Assembly (NCBI GenBank): GCA_963457665.1
Contig: OY735219.1
Span: 22,794,787-22,858,786, forward strand
Direction of reading: 5' to 3'
Source: Thysanoteuthis rhombus
Lineage: Eukaryota; Mollusca; Cephalopoda; Oegopsida; Thysanoteuthidae
Length of the DNA: 64,000 nt
Below the pieces are notes generated by a model. That model saw only the letters and a list, made by a program, of their open reading frames with translations. It ran no database searches and had not been told where the DNA came from. The translations under genes and the position numbers were made by a program. Below are positions 12,742 through 32,300 of this stretch, piece after piece (the first letter of the stretch is position 1; every line of letters starts with the position of its first letter).

Positions 12742-13223
12742 AATAAAGCAAGACCGATTAAAAACCATGATAAAAAGTGATAGACCTGGATAATCCATGT
12801 AACAATGTTTATGTGTAAAATCCTTCTGGCCCACAAGTGTTGATTAATTTGCATTAAGCAAGAATGCAATCAGTAATAGATGAACACATGAGATTCAACG
12901 CGTTAATAACTGCACAAAAACCTGAACTAACAACTGTAAAAAAGCGTGTGCCCAGATAAATTCCTTATTTCATAGACATCGCTTGTATGTATGATCGTTG
13001 TAAGCTCATACCCCAATCGATGATATCAGTATATCAAGTACTGACTGGCAATCGGTACTTAAAACCACTTCTGGTTTGCAAAGTCTGTTTTGTTCTGCTT
13101 ACTGCACTTTTCTTCATTTCCTAATACGCCTGTATCACCCATATGAAAAAAAAATATACATATATATTTAACTTACTCAATAAAACAACTATAAGATTTC
13201 AAACAAATTAGTAAAGCCCATTT
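12742..13223. repeat. Dispersed flank repeat X, copy 2
   Basis: Second copy of the repeat at 5653-6108, same orientation, with about 30 extra bases near 13100. It leads directly into the main satellite array, whereas copy 1 follows one. Confidence 0.75.
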
Positions 13224-16200
13224 TAAGAAGGCGGTACTACAAGATAGATTATATTGGCCAAAAAAGCAGTTTTGAAAGTCATTTTTACATATCGATTCTA
13301 TGGTCGTTTCTGATGTAGTTTGATTGGCTGATTCAAATGATATCATTTGTTTTTCAATATTCAATGAATTTTTCCAGATGGGCTATATTTCACGAATATG
13401 CAATATTACAAAATAGCTTATATTTGCCAAAAAATGTGGTTTTGAATGTCATTTTTACATAACAATTTCATGGTCGTTTCTGATGTAGTTTGAGTCGCTG
13501 ATTCCAATGATATCATTGATTTTCGTATATTCAATGTATTTTTCAAGATAGCCTATATTTTACAATTATACCATTCTAAAAGATAGCTTGTATTTGCAAA
13601 AAATGTGATTTTGAATGTAATTTTTACATATCAATTTTATGGTCAATTCCAATGTAGTTTGATGCAATGATTCGAATGAAATGGCCGTTTCTGGTGTAGT
13701 TTGATGCGCTAATTCCAATGACATCATTGGTTATCCTATATTCAATGTATTTTTCGAGATAACTAATATTTTCATAGAATGCAATTCTTGGGAATAGCTG
13801 AAATTTTCGGAAATGCAGTTTTACGAGATTTTGAATATCATTTTTACATATCGATTTTATGGTTTTTTCTGACGTAGTTAGATATGCTGATTTCAATGAT
13901 ATCATTGGTTTTCATATATTGAACGTATTTTTTTTAGATAACTCATAATTCTGGGAAATGCCATTCACTGAAATAGCCGATATTTGCCATAAATGCAGTT
14001 CTACAAAATAGCCTGTACATGCCAAGAATGTGACCTTGAAGGTCATTTTTACATATCAATTTTATTCGCGTTTCTGATGAAGTTTGATGCACTGATTCCA
14101 ATGATATAATAGGTTTTCCTATATTAAATGTAATTTTTTGAGATAGCTTATATTAACAGAAATAGCCGAAATGCTGTTCTCCAACACCGCCTATATATGC
14201 CAAGAATGTGATTTTGCATGTCATTTTCACATATCGATTTTATGGCCGTTTCTGACGTATTTTGATGCGCAGATTCCAATTATGGTATTGGTTTCCTTAT
14301 ATCCAATGTATTTTTTTGGATAGCTAATGTATCTGGAAAATGCAATTCTTGGAAATATCCGATATTTACCGGAAATGCAGTTCCATGAGATAGCCTATAT
14401 ATACCAAAAATGTGATTTTGAATGTCTTTTTTACCTATCAATTTTTTGGTTGTTTTTTTATGTATTTTTTTAGATTGCTCATAATCACTGAAATAACCAA
14501 TATTTGCAGTAAATGCAGGTCTACGCGATAGCTTATACATGCCGAAAATGCAATTTTGAATGTCATTCTTATATATCGATTTCATGGTTGTTTCTGATGT
14601 AGTTTGATACGCTGATTCCAATGATATCATTGGCTTTTCATAAATTCAATTCATTATTCAGGATAGCTCATATTTCTGGGAAATGTCATTCACTAAGATA
14701 GCCAATATTTGCTTGAAATGCAATTCTACGAGATAGCCTATATATACAAAAAAATGTGATTTTGAATGTCATTATTATATATCGATTTTATGGTCGGTTC
14801 TGATGTAGTTTGATGCACTGATTCCAATGATATCATTGGTTTTCCTATATTGGATACATTTTTCAAAGATAAGTCATATTTCCAGAAAATGAAATTCAGG
14901 GAAATAGCCGATATTTGCTGGAAATTCAGTTCCATGAGATAGCCTATATATGCCAAAAATGTGATTTTGAATGTCATTTTTATATATCGATTTTATAGTC
15001 TTTTCAGATGTACTCTGATGCATTGATTCCAATGATGTCATTGGTTTTGCTATATTTTTTGTGATAGCGGACATTCACAGAAATAGCTGATATTTGCCAG
15101 AAATGCAGTTCTACTAGATAGCTTATATATGCCAAAAATGTGATTTTGAATGTCATTTTCACATATATATTTTGTGGTTGTTTCTGATGTAGTTTGATGT
15201 GCTGATTTAAATGATATCATTGGTTTTTCAATATTCAATCTATTTTTCGTGATAGCTCATATTTCCAAACAATGCAATTTACAAAATTAGCCCATATTTG
15301 CTGGAAATGCTGTTGTTTGAGATAGATTATATATGACAAAAATGTGATTTGGATATCATTCTTACACATTGATTTTATGGTTGTTTTTGATGTATATATG
15401 TATATATATAATTTGAGATTGTAAATGAGCAAAAATCACTTTCGTAAAAAAGGAAGGATGCACTGATTACAATGATGTCATTGGTTTTCCTAAATTCAAT
15501 GTATTTTTGAGATAGCTCATATTCACAGAAATAGCTGATATTTGCTGGAAATGCAGTTTTACAAGATAGCATATGTATGCCAAAAATGTGATTTTGAATG
15601 TAATTTTACATATCGATTTTACGGTCGTTCCTGATGTAGTTTGATGCACTGATTCCAATGATATCATTGGTTTTCCTATATTCAATGTTTTATCAAGATG
15701 GTTCATATTTTTGGAAAATGCAATTCTTGGAAATAGCTGATGTTTGCTGGAAATGCAAATCTACGAAATAGCTTGTACATGTCAAAAATGTGATTTTGAA
15801 TGTCACTTTTACATATCGATTTTATGGTTATTTCTGATATAGTTTGATGTGCTTATTCCACTGATATAATTGATTTTCTTATATTTAATGTTTTTTTGAG
15901 ATAGGTCATATTTTTGGAAATTACGATTTGCTGAAAGAGCCAATATTTGCCAGAAATGCAGTTTTACAACAAAGCCTATACATGCCAAAATGTGATTTTA
16001 AATGCCATCTTTACATATCGATTTTATTGTCGTTTTTTTATGCAGTTTAATGGACTGATTCCAATGATATCATCGATATTCCGGTCTAATGTATTCTTCA
16101 AGACAGCTCATATTTCTGGATATATATATATATATAATTTGTGGTCGTTTCAGATGTAGTTTGATTTAGTGACTCCACTGATATCACTGGTTACCCTATC

Positions 16201-18847
16201 TCCAATGTATTTTTGAGATAGCTCACATTCTGGGGAAGTTTGATGAGCTGATTCCACTGATATCTTTGTTTTTTTCTATATTAAATGTACTTTCGAAGAT
16301 GGCCCATATTTTTAGGAAATAGCTAATATATGCCAGAAATGCAGTTCTACGAGATGGCTTGTATATGCCAAAAATGTTATTTTGAATGTGATTTTTACAT
16401 ATCGATTTTATGGTCGTTTCAGATGTAGTTTGATGAACTGATTCCAATGATATCTATGGTTATATTACATTCAATCTATTTTTTGAGAAAGCTCAAAATC
16501 ACAGAAATAGCTGATATCTGCTGGAAATGCAGTTCTACGAGATAGCCTATATATGCCAAAAATGTGATTTTGAATGTCATTCTTATATATCGATTTTATT
16601 GTCCTTTCTGATGTAGTTTAATTTGCTGATTCCAATGATATCATTGGTTTTCCTATATTTATGTATTTTTCGAAATGGTTCATATTTTTGGAAAATGCAA
16701 TGCACAGAAATAGCCGATATTTGCCGGGAATGCAATTCTACTAGAATGGATATATATGCCAAAAATGTGATTTTGTATGTCATCTATACATTTCCATTTT
16801 ATGGTCGTTTCTTGCGTAGGTTAATGTAGTTATGCTACTGATATCTTTGGTTGTCCTATATTCAATGTTTTTTTCAAGATAGTTCATATTTTCGGAAAAT
16901 GCTATTCTTGGATATAGCCGATATTTGCCGGAAATGTAATTTTACTAGAAAGTATATATATGCAAAAAAATGTGATTTTGAATGTTATTATTACATATCA
17001 ATTTTATGGTCGGTTCTGATGTAGTTTGCTACGCTGATTCAATTGCTATCATTGGTTTCCCTGTAATTTTTTTTTTCAGGATAGCTGATATTTCTGGAAA
17101 ATGTGATTCATAGAAATAGACAATACTTGCCAGAAATGCATTTCTACAAGATAGCCTATATATGCCAGAAATGTGATTTTGAATGTCATTTTTAAATATC
17201 CATTTCGTCGTTGTTTCTAAGTTAAATCGATGCACTTATTCCAATGATGTGATTTATTTCCTTATATCCAATGTATTTTTTAGATAGCTTTTATTCACAG
17301 AAATAGCCGATATTTGCCTGTAATGCAATTTTACAAGATAGCCTATACATGCCAAAAATGTGGTTTTGAATGTTATTTTTCTATATTGTTTTCATGATCG
17401 TTTCTGATGTAGTTTGATGCACTGATTCCAATGATATGTTTGATTTTCCTATATTCAATCTTTTCTCCAAGATAGCCTATTTCTCAGAGAAATACAATTC
17501 TGCAAGATGGCCTCTTCTTGCCAAAAATACTGTTCTACGAGAAAACCACATAAGTTTATACGTACATGGCAAAGATGTAGTTTTGAATGTCATTTTTACA
17601 TATCGATTTTATGGTCGTTCCTTCAGTAGTTTGTTGATTCCAATGTTGTTATTGGTTTTCCTATATTCAATGTATTTTTTGAGATAACCTATATTTACAA
17701 AAATGCAAGCTTGCAAGAGAGACTATATCTGCCAAAAATGTTCTTTCAAATGTCATATTCATCGATGTAGTTTGATGTGCTGATTCCAGTGATAAGATTT
17801 GTTTTCCTATATTCAATGTATTTTTTAAGATATCTTATGTTTCTAAAAAATGCAATTCTACAAGCTAACCATTATTTGCCGAAAATGTGGTTTGAATGTC
17901 ATTTTCACATATCGATTTTATGGTTGCATCTGATGTAGTTTGATGTAATGATTACAATATTATTGGTTTTCCTCCATTCAATGTGTTTTTCGAGAATACA
18001 ATTCTACAAAGTAGCTTATATTTGACAAAAAAGCAGTTTTACAGGATACGCTATATTTGCCAAAAATATTCTTTTAAATGTTATTTTTACATATCGATTT
18101 TATGCTCGTTTCTTATGTAGTTTAATTTGTTGATTCTAATGTTATCATTGGTTTTCCTATATTCAATGTTTTTTTCATGCAATTCTACGAAATAGCCTAT
18201 ATCTGCCAATAATGCATCCCTACGAGATGCCTTATATTTGCCAAGAATCTGGTTTTGAATGTCACTTTTACATATCAATTTCATGGTCGTTTCTGATGTA
18301 GTTTGATGTGCTGCTTCCAATGATATCATTGGTTTTCCTATATTTAAGGTATTTTTTTCGAGATAGCCTATATTTTATGATCATGTGGTTCTATGAGATA
18401 TCCTATATCTGCCAAAAGTATTGTTCTGAATGTCATTTTTCCTATTGATTTTATGGTCGCTTCTGATGTATTTTGATGTGTTGATTCCAATGATAACATT
18501 TGTTTCCCTATTTTCAATGTATCTTATGAGATAAATCATATTTCCTGAAACGCAATTCTACCAAATAGCCTATATTTGCTGGAAAAGCAGTTCTACTAGA
18601 TAGCCTATATATGACAAAAATGTGGTTTTTGATGTCACTTTTACGTATTGATTTCATTGTTGTTTCTGGTGTCATTTGATGCGCTGATTCCAATGATATC
18701 ATTGGTTCTACATATTCAATATATTTCACGGGAATGTGTACCTACAAGATAGCCTATATCTGTCAAAATTTGGTTTTGAATGTTATTTTTCCATATCGAT
18801 TTTTTGCTCGTTTCTGATGTAGTATGATGAGTTGATTCCAATGATAT
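13224..18847. repeat. Satellite array, mostly 180-210 bp units
   Basis: Roughly 28 diverged units counted by the anchor GATTCCAATGATATCATTGG and its variants. Each unit also carries GTTTTCCTATATTCAATGTA, GAGATAGC.CATATTT, GCCAAAAATGTGATTTTGAA, TGTCATTTTTACATATCGAT and TTTATGGTCGTTTCTGATGT. Many units hold the perfect 16-bp palindrome CCAATGATATCATTGG. Open minus-strand frames of 60-116 codons recur because the unit is close to a multiple of three, but they are interrupted and start-poor, so I do not call them genes. Confidence 0.9.
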
Positions 18848-19826
18848 TTTAGTGCCCCCTACACTTTTAGTTAAGAATTAAGTACGAAACTCTTCCATTA
18901 GCTTGATATCCAAAACGTCACTTCCTTTGACGACCCCTATAAAACCCCTGGACGTACATGGTCCAGTGCTCATTAGCTCCAGCACCTCTAGCTGGTTAAG
19001 CTTGTAGCCCAGGCCTCCGCGTCCGGCCATTCTCTCTCCTTTCTTCTCCCTGGTCCAATGCTCATTGGCGCCAGGACCCCTAGCTGGTCATGCCTATGAC
19101 CCTGGCCCTGGCGGCCGGCTACTCTTCCACTCTTTCCTTATCTTTAAGATCGTTTCCATGTCGCCAACCCACTGGCTGATCTGATCTTAACCAGCATCTT
19201 CACTTCGGGAAACATGCATGGATAAAACTCCATGCTCCATGTCTTTCATAGTCTTCTCGCCGAGAGTCTAACAGCGTCTGAGAATAGCCCCCAAGTTAAC
19301 TCACTTACTTGGCAGTAAGGCTCACACACTGAACCCGGTTTCCACGTATCTGGGAGCAATCCAACCATACGGAATCCACGCGTTCAGACAACTCCGCTAC
19401 AACTCCGACGCCAGCACTATCAAGACAAGAGACCTCCCACCTTTCGCCATCTCTTCTTCTACTTCTTCTCCAAACATTACTTCTCACAATCGATTGTGAT
19501 AATGTTATATTTATATGTACCTCATCTTTACTCTTGTATAAATGTACGTCTCTTGTCTGGCCATAATTCTTGTATGTGTTTATTCCTCTTTATTTCAATG
19601 TGCGTCCAACTTCATACTTGGCGCGCATTCCATTCTCTTCGTACAGCGTCCTGCCTTCCACAGCTACAGGGCTGGTGCACGACAAAGTCAACCCACAAGG
19701 ATCCAAAATCCTCGTCTCACAACAACCCATCGCTGTTCGGATTCAACAATAGACACTAGGCGCGAAAACTGGTGTGGATTTAACATTAATCCCCTACTTC
19801 TTATGAACTGGTGACACCTCGCTATA
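18848..19826 (+). mobile_element. Solo LTR inserted in the satellite
   Basis: A 979-bp block unlike the satellite, bounded by TTTAGTG and CTATA (decayed from the TGTAGTG...CTACA ends of the copy at 50360-51248). It is flanked by ATAT on both sides, and removing it restores the satellite motif AATG-ATAT-CATTGG. It contains a TATA-like CCTATAAAA near 18938. No gag, pol or primer-binding region adjoins it, so it is a solo LTR or a similar non-coding long-terminal-repeat unit. Confidence 0.75.
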
Positions 19827-19965
19827 ATATCATTGGTTTTCCTGTATTCAATGTATTTTTCGAGCTTACATTCCCCGAAAATGTAATTCTACGAAATAGC
19901 TTATATTTGCCAAAAATGTGGTTTTGAATGTCATTTTTTACCTATCAATTTTATGGGGGAATCAG
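19827..19965. repeat. Satellite array, remainder
   Basis: Resumes exactly in register after the LTR (CATTGGTTTTCCTGTATTCA) and ends after the TTTTGAATGTCATTTTTTACC motif. Confidence 0.85.
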
Positions 19966-20697
19966 GAATCTATTTCAAACTCTATACTAGGACCACCAAG
20001 TTATGAATATTTTCCGAAATCCATTATAGATATGGACAATACTTTATGTCAAACATCAAGATGCTTCATGGGATTTTTTTACTTTTTCTTTCAGAAGATA
20101 GATGGCGAATATCCACGTCGGTAAAGTCAAGTTGAAATTGGAAAAAAAAAAACGATCGTTGCAGTACTGTTTCTGGCGTTTCCAGTGTATTCGTCCACAA
20201 TGTTAAACTGTTTTGTCCTGTTCCTTTTTCTCGTAGCAGCCTACATGCTACAAGGTGATGTTCACACAACATCTTTGAGCCCCCTTTATTTTGCAGAGAA
20301 GTGGTTGTTGCTTCCTCAGAAGATGGAAATAACGAAGCACCAAATCCCTCACGGAACCAGAAAATAGTGAATAAAGGAAAATACACAAATTATTTATGAT
20401 TGAAAAATATTTGATGGAAAATAGAAAAACAATTTTTTTCCAACTTTTATTTTAAACATTTTGTTTATAAATATGTTAGGAAAAAAGATCTCTAAAACAT
20501 ACCTGCAATTGGAACAAGTACAAGTGACCACTAGATGACTACAGGATTTTTTTTTCAAATTGAAACTTCGACACAATGTTTCCTCTGCAAATTTTTCAGA
20601 AATTTTCAGAACAAATTTTTTTTCAATATTTTTCATTCAATATCTGACTATTTTATGCAATTGGATTGAAACACAAAACTACTTCTTTATCAGGATA
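19966..20697. other. No recognised gene
   Basis: Contains a short plus-strand frame starting MLNCFVLFLFLVAAYMLQGD (20200 on) that resembles a signal peptide, but it ends after about 55 codons without family resemblance. Overlapping minus-strand frames argue against a gene. Confidence 0.4.
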
Positions 20698-21285
20698 AGT
20701 CATCATCATCAGTCTTTTAACGTCTGTCGTTGGACATAGACCTTCCCCAGGATTCACCACAATTCCCTATCATGGGCATCGCGAAGCCAGTATTTCCTGA
20801 ATCTGTCAAGTTCGTCTCTCCCTCTTGTATTCTGTCGGCCTCGATTTCTTATGTGATCTCTGGGGATCCATGTTGTGAGACGTGATGTCCATCAGTTGTC
20901 TTTCATTCTTGCAACATGGCCTGCCCATTGCCATTTGAGTTTTTTAATAGTTTCTATGATGTCGCAAACACCTGTTTCCTTCCTTATATACTGTGCTGTC
21001 TTGTGATCTCTCCATGTAAGGTTGAGCATGATTCTTGGTTAGGTTCTATGTTTCAGCTCCATAAGTGACTATTAGGAGAATGCATTGGTTATATACTCTT
21101 CTTTTTAGGATTATTGGGATCATCTGGTTCTTGAAAGGTGAGCTTGCTCTGCCGAAGGCTTGCCATCCCGAAGTGATTCTTCACTTTATTTCCTCCTCTT
21201 TTGAGGGTCTCATGGAGATTCGTTGTCCTAGGTAGATGTAGTGGTCTACCTTGCTGAGTTTTGCATCTTCTATCTTAGTGTGCTA
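20698..21285 (-). mobile_element. 5'-truncated RTE-like LINE, minus strand
   Basis: The left end is the inverted 3' tail (CATCATCATCAGTCTTTTAA, the reverse of LKD-stop followed by TGA repeats). Reading leftwards from 21285, the reverse-transcriptase C-terminal region is recognisable: the YLGQ...EEEIK block, the YGAET region, WRDHKTAQYI, the WAGHVARM-type block and W.PRDH. Frame damage is scattered and nothing precedes YLGQ, so the copy is 5'-truncated, as usual for LINE insertions. Confidence 0.8.
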
Positions 21286-21714
21286 CAAATGCAATCCTCC
21301 CCCAAGTGTGCTGCATAAATTTTTCTAAATATACAAATGTATTTTGAGCCTTGAACTTATCCAGTATGGTATTATGCCCGTTCCTCTTCTACCTCTGAGT
21401 TGCCAATCATGAGATTTTGTGAGGTCTAAATCTTTTTAGCAACAGATGAAAAGGAAAGTGATAATGAGTACATATATAAGTATTCTGATATAAAAGTTTC
21501 GATCATTGACTACTGAAATGTTTCTGTCAAATTCATTTATATATTTGGTTGGCCATGTAAGTCAAATACATTTCTCAGTGTGTCATCATACAAATGAAAG
21601 GTTGAAAATTGGTCAAGTATGATTGGTTACTATTGATTTTTAGTTCTTTATCATAACTTTGACACAAAACATAATCCCACAGCAATGAGTAGACAGTGTG
21701 ATTGGAAATAAAGA

Positions 21715-21795
21715 GTAAGCCCATGGTGAGATTTGAACTCACACCCACTAGCCAGAGGGAATTCAGTATACGCCTGGCTGCTTTTCCGATCACGC
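21715..21795 (-). mobile_element. tRNA-derived SINE fragment
   Basis: The minus strand carries GAGTTCAAATCTCACCATGG, a good RNA polymerase III B-box in a tRNA T-arm-like setting. No complete cloverleaf is evident, so this is read as a SINE head, not a tRNA gene. Confidence 0.35.
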
Positions 21796-21983
21796 TGTTT
21801 ACTTGTTGCCGTAGGATTAAGGTCTGAGTCAAAGTTGTAATAAAAATTAGGGTGACAGTAAAACTTGTCAAAATTAATTATAGAACCATTCTTCATCCAA
21901 TAATAAGAATTAATCGAAATTAAAAATGAATTGAACATTGTTGTATGAGGATTAATTGATATGCAAGTTATTTTTTCTTGCAG

Positions 21984-28646
<6,663 letters not shown>

Positions 28647-28837
28647 AAGAGAAATGGACTGCAATGCAAACATATTTGAAGTTTAACAGTGCCTGGAATT
28701 CACACCCACAAAAATTCATTTGATCTCATACTCAGAGAGGAACTTTTCTCCCCCTTTAGATTGTTGTTGAAGAAAAAGAACCCCAAAAGCCAGTTCTCCA
28801 AAGAATGGCACTATGCTTTGGAAATCCTTAAAAAGCT

Positions 28838-28843
28838 AATAAA
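28838..28843 (+). terminator. Poly(A) signal of gene 1
   Basis: AATAAA about 190 bases after the stop codon of gene 1. It is the first canonical hexamer downstream, though AT-rich sequence makes chance matches common. Confidence 0.5.
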
Positions 28844-29281
28844 ATGTCAACTCCTCTATACAGGTTCTTCTTCTCTGATCAAAACATGGTTTAAGCTATA
28901 GTTTAAATCAACTCATTAAACTGGATACATAAAAACTTAAGTATGGTTTGAAGCTGAATCAAAGAAATCTAAATTTGATAACTTATGTTCATTTGACATG
29001 TATTTTTTTTTTCTGAATCTTATGAATTATCTTTAATACAACTAATTAATTGGCATAAGCAATGCTACTATTTTTTCTCCTTCTTGGCTGGTCATGATAT
29101 TTTATAGATGTTATTTTTTTTTAAAAGTTCTTTTGAACTGTTGTCCTCATCTTGGTTCACCTTTTGAACATAGTGCTCCAGCCATTGGCCTTTTTCAGGT
29201 GATTTTCAAAAATTGGGAGGGTTTGGAATGTTGAGATGAGGTGGGGGGGGAGAATGTCCTCATTCCACTGTCTATTTTCAG

Positions 29282-29390
29282 GTTGGAGAGTTCACCATCA
29301 TATAATCATGCTGATGCCATTACTGGTGTTATAGAAGCGTTTCTCAAGGAGTTATCAAGACCTGATATACGTGTATTCATAGATTTATAG
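29282..29390 (+). other. Possible terminal exon with macrodomain-like end
   Basis: A good acceptor (CTGTCTATTTTCAG) leads into one open frame in phase 2: SPSYNHADAITGVIEAFLKE and then SRPDIRVFIDL-stop. The helix-then-strand pattern resembles the last part of a macrodomain (compare AAEQMASAIEDF...LKEIIIVIS in gene 2). The phase would fit splicing from gene 1 exon 25589, giving an alternative end. The in-frame TAG is followed at once by a donor-like GTATGT. It could equally be a pseudo-exon. Confidence 0.3.
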
Positions 29391-29399
29391 GTATGTACT

Positions 29400-32300
29400 T
29401 TACTTACAAAAAAAGGGACTGGCGTTATCTCTCTTACACCCATAAGTGAATAAACATGACAAACATATACATAAAAGATTAACAGTCCCTCACAACCTAC
29501 CATTTTCTAAGAACACTGAAAGGGGTGGGCTGACTCCCCCTTTATTACAAAAGACAACACGCAAAGTCAGCAATTTCTTTGTGACTCCATGGAGTCTGAA
29601 TAACACCCCCGACATGATTATGACCTAGGGAACTCCCCCCATCCATGCTTTGAAGAGGGCCCCTTGTCACAAGATTCTAAACCCTTTCCGTACAATGGTC
29701 TAAATGTGTTCAAAAGATTGAACAAGATGTAGACAATAGTCAATAAAAAATCTGTACATATTGGTGATCCTTCATCTCAAAAATTCAGACAGAAGTTATC
29801 TATAGATTATTTCAAGCCGATACAATATTCAACTTTTTATCCTGAAGGCTTGGTACCAAGTGTGATTCGGATTTCTGGATTTTCCAGATTGTACAACCGA
29901 GGCCTAATATATACTCAAAATATGAACTAAAAAATGAAAAGTAAAGAACAAAATCATATTCAACAGATACAAATTAATTCACTTCTAAAGCAAGGTCAGT
30001 TAGATTTTTATTAATCCACTTGAAATTCTTACAATACATACAATGAAAAATAAAGAACAAAATTACGTATGCATATTAATCCACTCCAGAAACAGAGCCT
30101 ATTTAATCAATATTAATCTGTACTCTTCATTTAAAGACAATTCAATCATGTCACAAAAATCACAACAAGCAGTGGCTGAGTAGCAAACTACTATGAAGCC
30201 GACTACTCGCTTGTTCAAAAGGAGACTGTTTCTAGAAACTGGATACATGATCCAATGGTGTATTACTTTTCAATTTGAAAACAAAATATATGATTTATTT
30301 TTAGTTACTAAAATTTCAATTATATTCTATTTCTCATCTTGTCAATCAACTCAGATGAGGTTTGATAAAATCCAAGGGAAAAAACTTTCTCTTCTTTCTT
30401 TTTATTATTCTTTTTTTGGTTTTACATGTGACATATCATTAACAATGATGTTCTCAAGAAAGTTTTAAAAGCTATTATAGGCATATAGCTACAATTCGAT
30501 GTTAATTTTTCTTTTTAAAGTTTTTGAGAAAATTGTTACTGATCATTTTTCTATTGTTGTTATAGTTTTTCATGGAATAAATACCATTTTCCAAAAATGT
30601 GTTTGATGATTTTGTTGTCATGTTGGGGTTTACAACTCTCTTGGGTTGAAGACACTTTGTGCAAGAAGGCATTGTATCTAAATCATGATCTGGTGTGTGT
30701 CTGCATGATGAGAGATTGACTGCTTGTTGGGCTGTAGGACTGTTGCTCTGGTTTCTTCATTGAAATTTCTAATTGACAAAGAGCGCCAAATAAATACATG
30801 TTTTTTTAACAGCTGTGGTATTTATTTTGAAGGAGCATATGCTTGCAAGTAGACTTGAGAGAGAGAGACTGGGTAACTCTGAAAGGGAAAACTCTCAACT
30901 TAGTGGCACCTTCCCTATGGTCCTTTTTTTCTTTTTCATCCTCAAGGCCTTGTTTTAAGGCAAGGAAGTGATTGCCCGACTATCCTTGATTTCCAGTGTT
31001 ATGAATCAAAAAGAAAATAAATTAGGTTTAGCTGATATTTAGAAACTAGCTGTTTATGTAATCTGTAATATCACAAGCAGGATTTATCAAAGAAATAAAA
31101 CAAAGCTTTCATTCATAATAATGATTATATACTTGGTGATGCAGCAAATTCTGGTCACTGGGTTTACCTTTATTCCATTAAATGGCATTGCTTTAATCAT
31201 TTTATGTACGAAAACTGAACATATTTGTTGGAAATGATTCATTGACTATGGACCAAATTTTGAAAAATATTTTCCCAAGATATGTTTGAACAAGTTTTGG
31301 CACTGAATTTGTATGTTGTGCATGGAAATTGAGAAAAAACAGATTGTCAGAGGTTAGGAATTAATATGTTAGTGACAGAAGACGGTTATTACATATATAA
31401 TGTAAACACATTGCCAATGATTTTACAATAGAAATGCATTGAAGATTCGGAAAGAAGGAATTGTCAATGGTCAGGAATCAATGCAAATGTATCTAAACGC
31501 ATGTTTCCATATTGAACAAAGGTGAAAAAACCATCAGTTTGAGCAGGTATTAGTTTTAGGGTTGATCAGCCAATCACAGTCTCCTTTACAAAGAGCTCTA
31601 TCTGCCAAACCCTGTCTTGACTTCTTCCTATTGTGCCCAGTGTGTTGTAGCAGTTAATCTTGTAATTTAAATAGAAATTAAATTTCACCACTAAAACAAA
31701 GCCAAAATATATGATGTCATGTGCGCTGTCCGTATACAAGGAGAAAACGACAAATTTTCCCTGTCTTTCATTTGAGCTTTTGAACCACATGGATAATTTG
31801 AGCCTTTGCACGGTTAAGCTGAATAAACTTTTGTTGTTGTCTACATTTCCCCAAGTATATTCACTGGGCAGCACATCCTCACAGTCAAAACCCTTTCAAG
31901 AAAAGTTTAATTAGTTACTCAGAGAAAAATCAGGCAGAAAAATTGCAAAACACTTCTCTTCTTCCAGAAAAGAACCTCCAGAATCTTTTTCAGAATAACC
32001 CATAAGGTTAGTAACTAATACTTACTACAGTACAGTAAACCCTCAGTTCAACAGACTAATATGGGGGTTGGATGTTAAATTGCCCGAGAATGGGCATTAT
32101 TCTACATTTTCTTACTCTTTTCGAATCCAAATTAAAATATTCTAATGCAAAAGTAGCTTGAATAAAATACAGAATGAAAACTTTTTTAATTATAATACAG
32201 AACAAGTCGGTCAAATTCGTAAAAACTTGAAAGTAATCATCCAACTTTAGTTCTGAACTGCTAAAAAAATGTTCATAATAGACAATTTTTCAATCAAAAA

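Noticed and set aside
13224..18847. CRISPR-like array
   Set aside because: Units are long, diverged and contiguous with no unique spacers, in animal DNA; it is a satellite.
21956..21983. Extension of the gene 1 frame leftward to a non-ATG start
   Set aside because: This is acceptor sequence (TTTTTTCTTGCAG), and the homologous gene 2 exon begins at the same point and phase.
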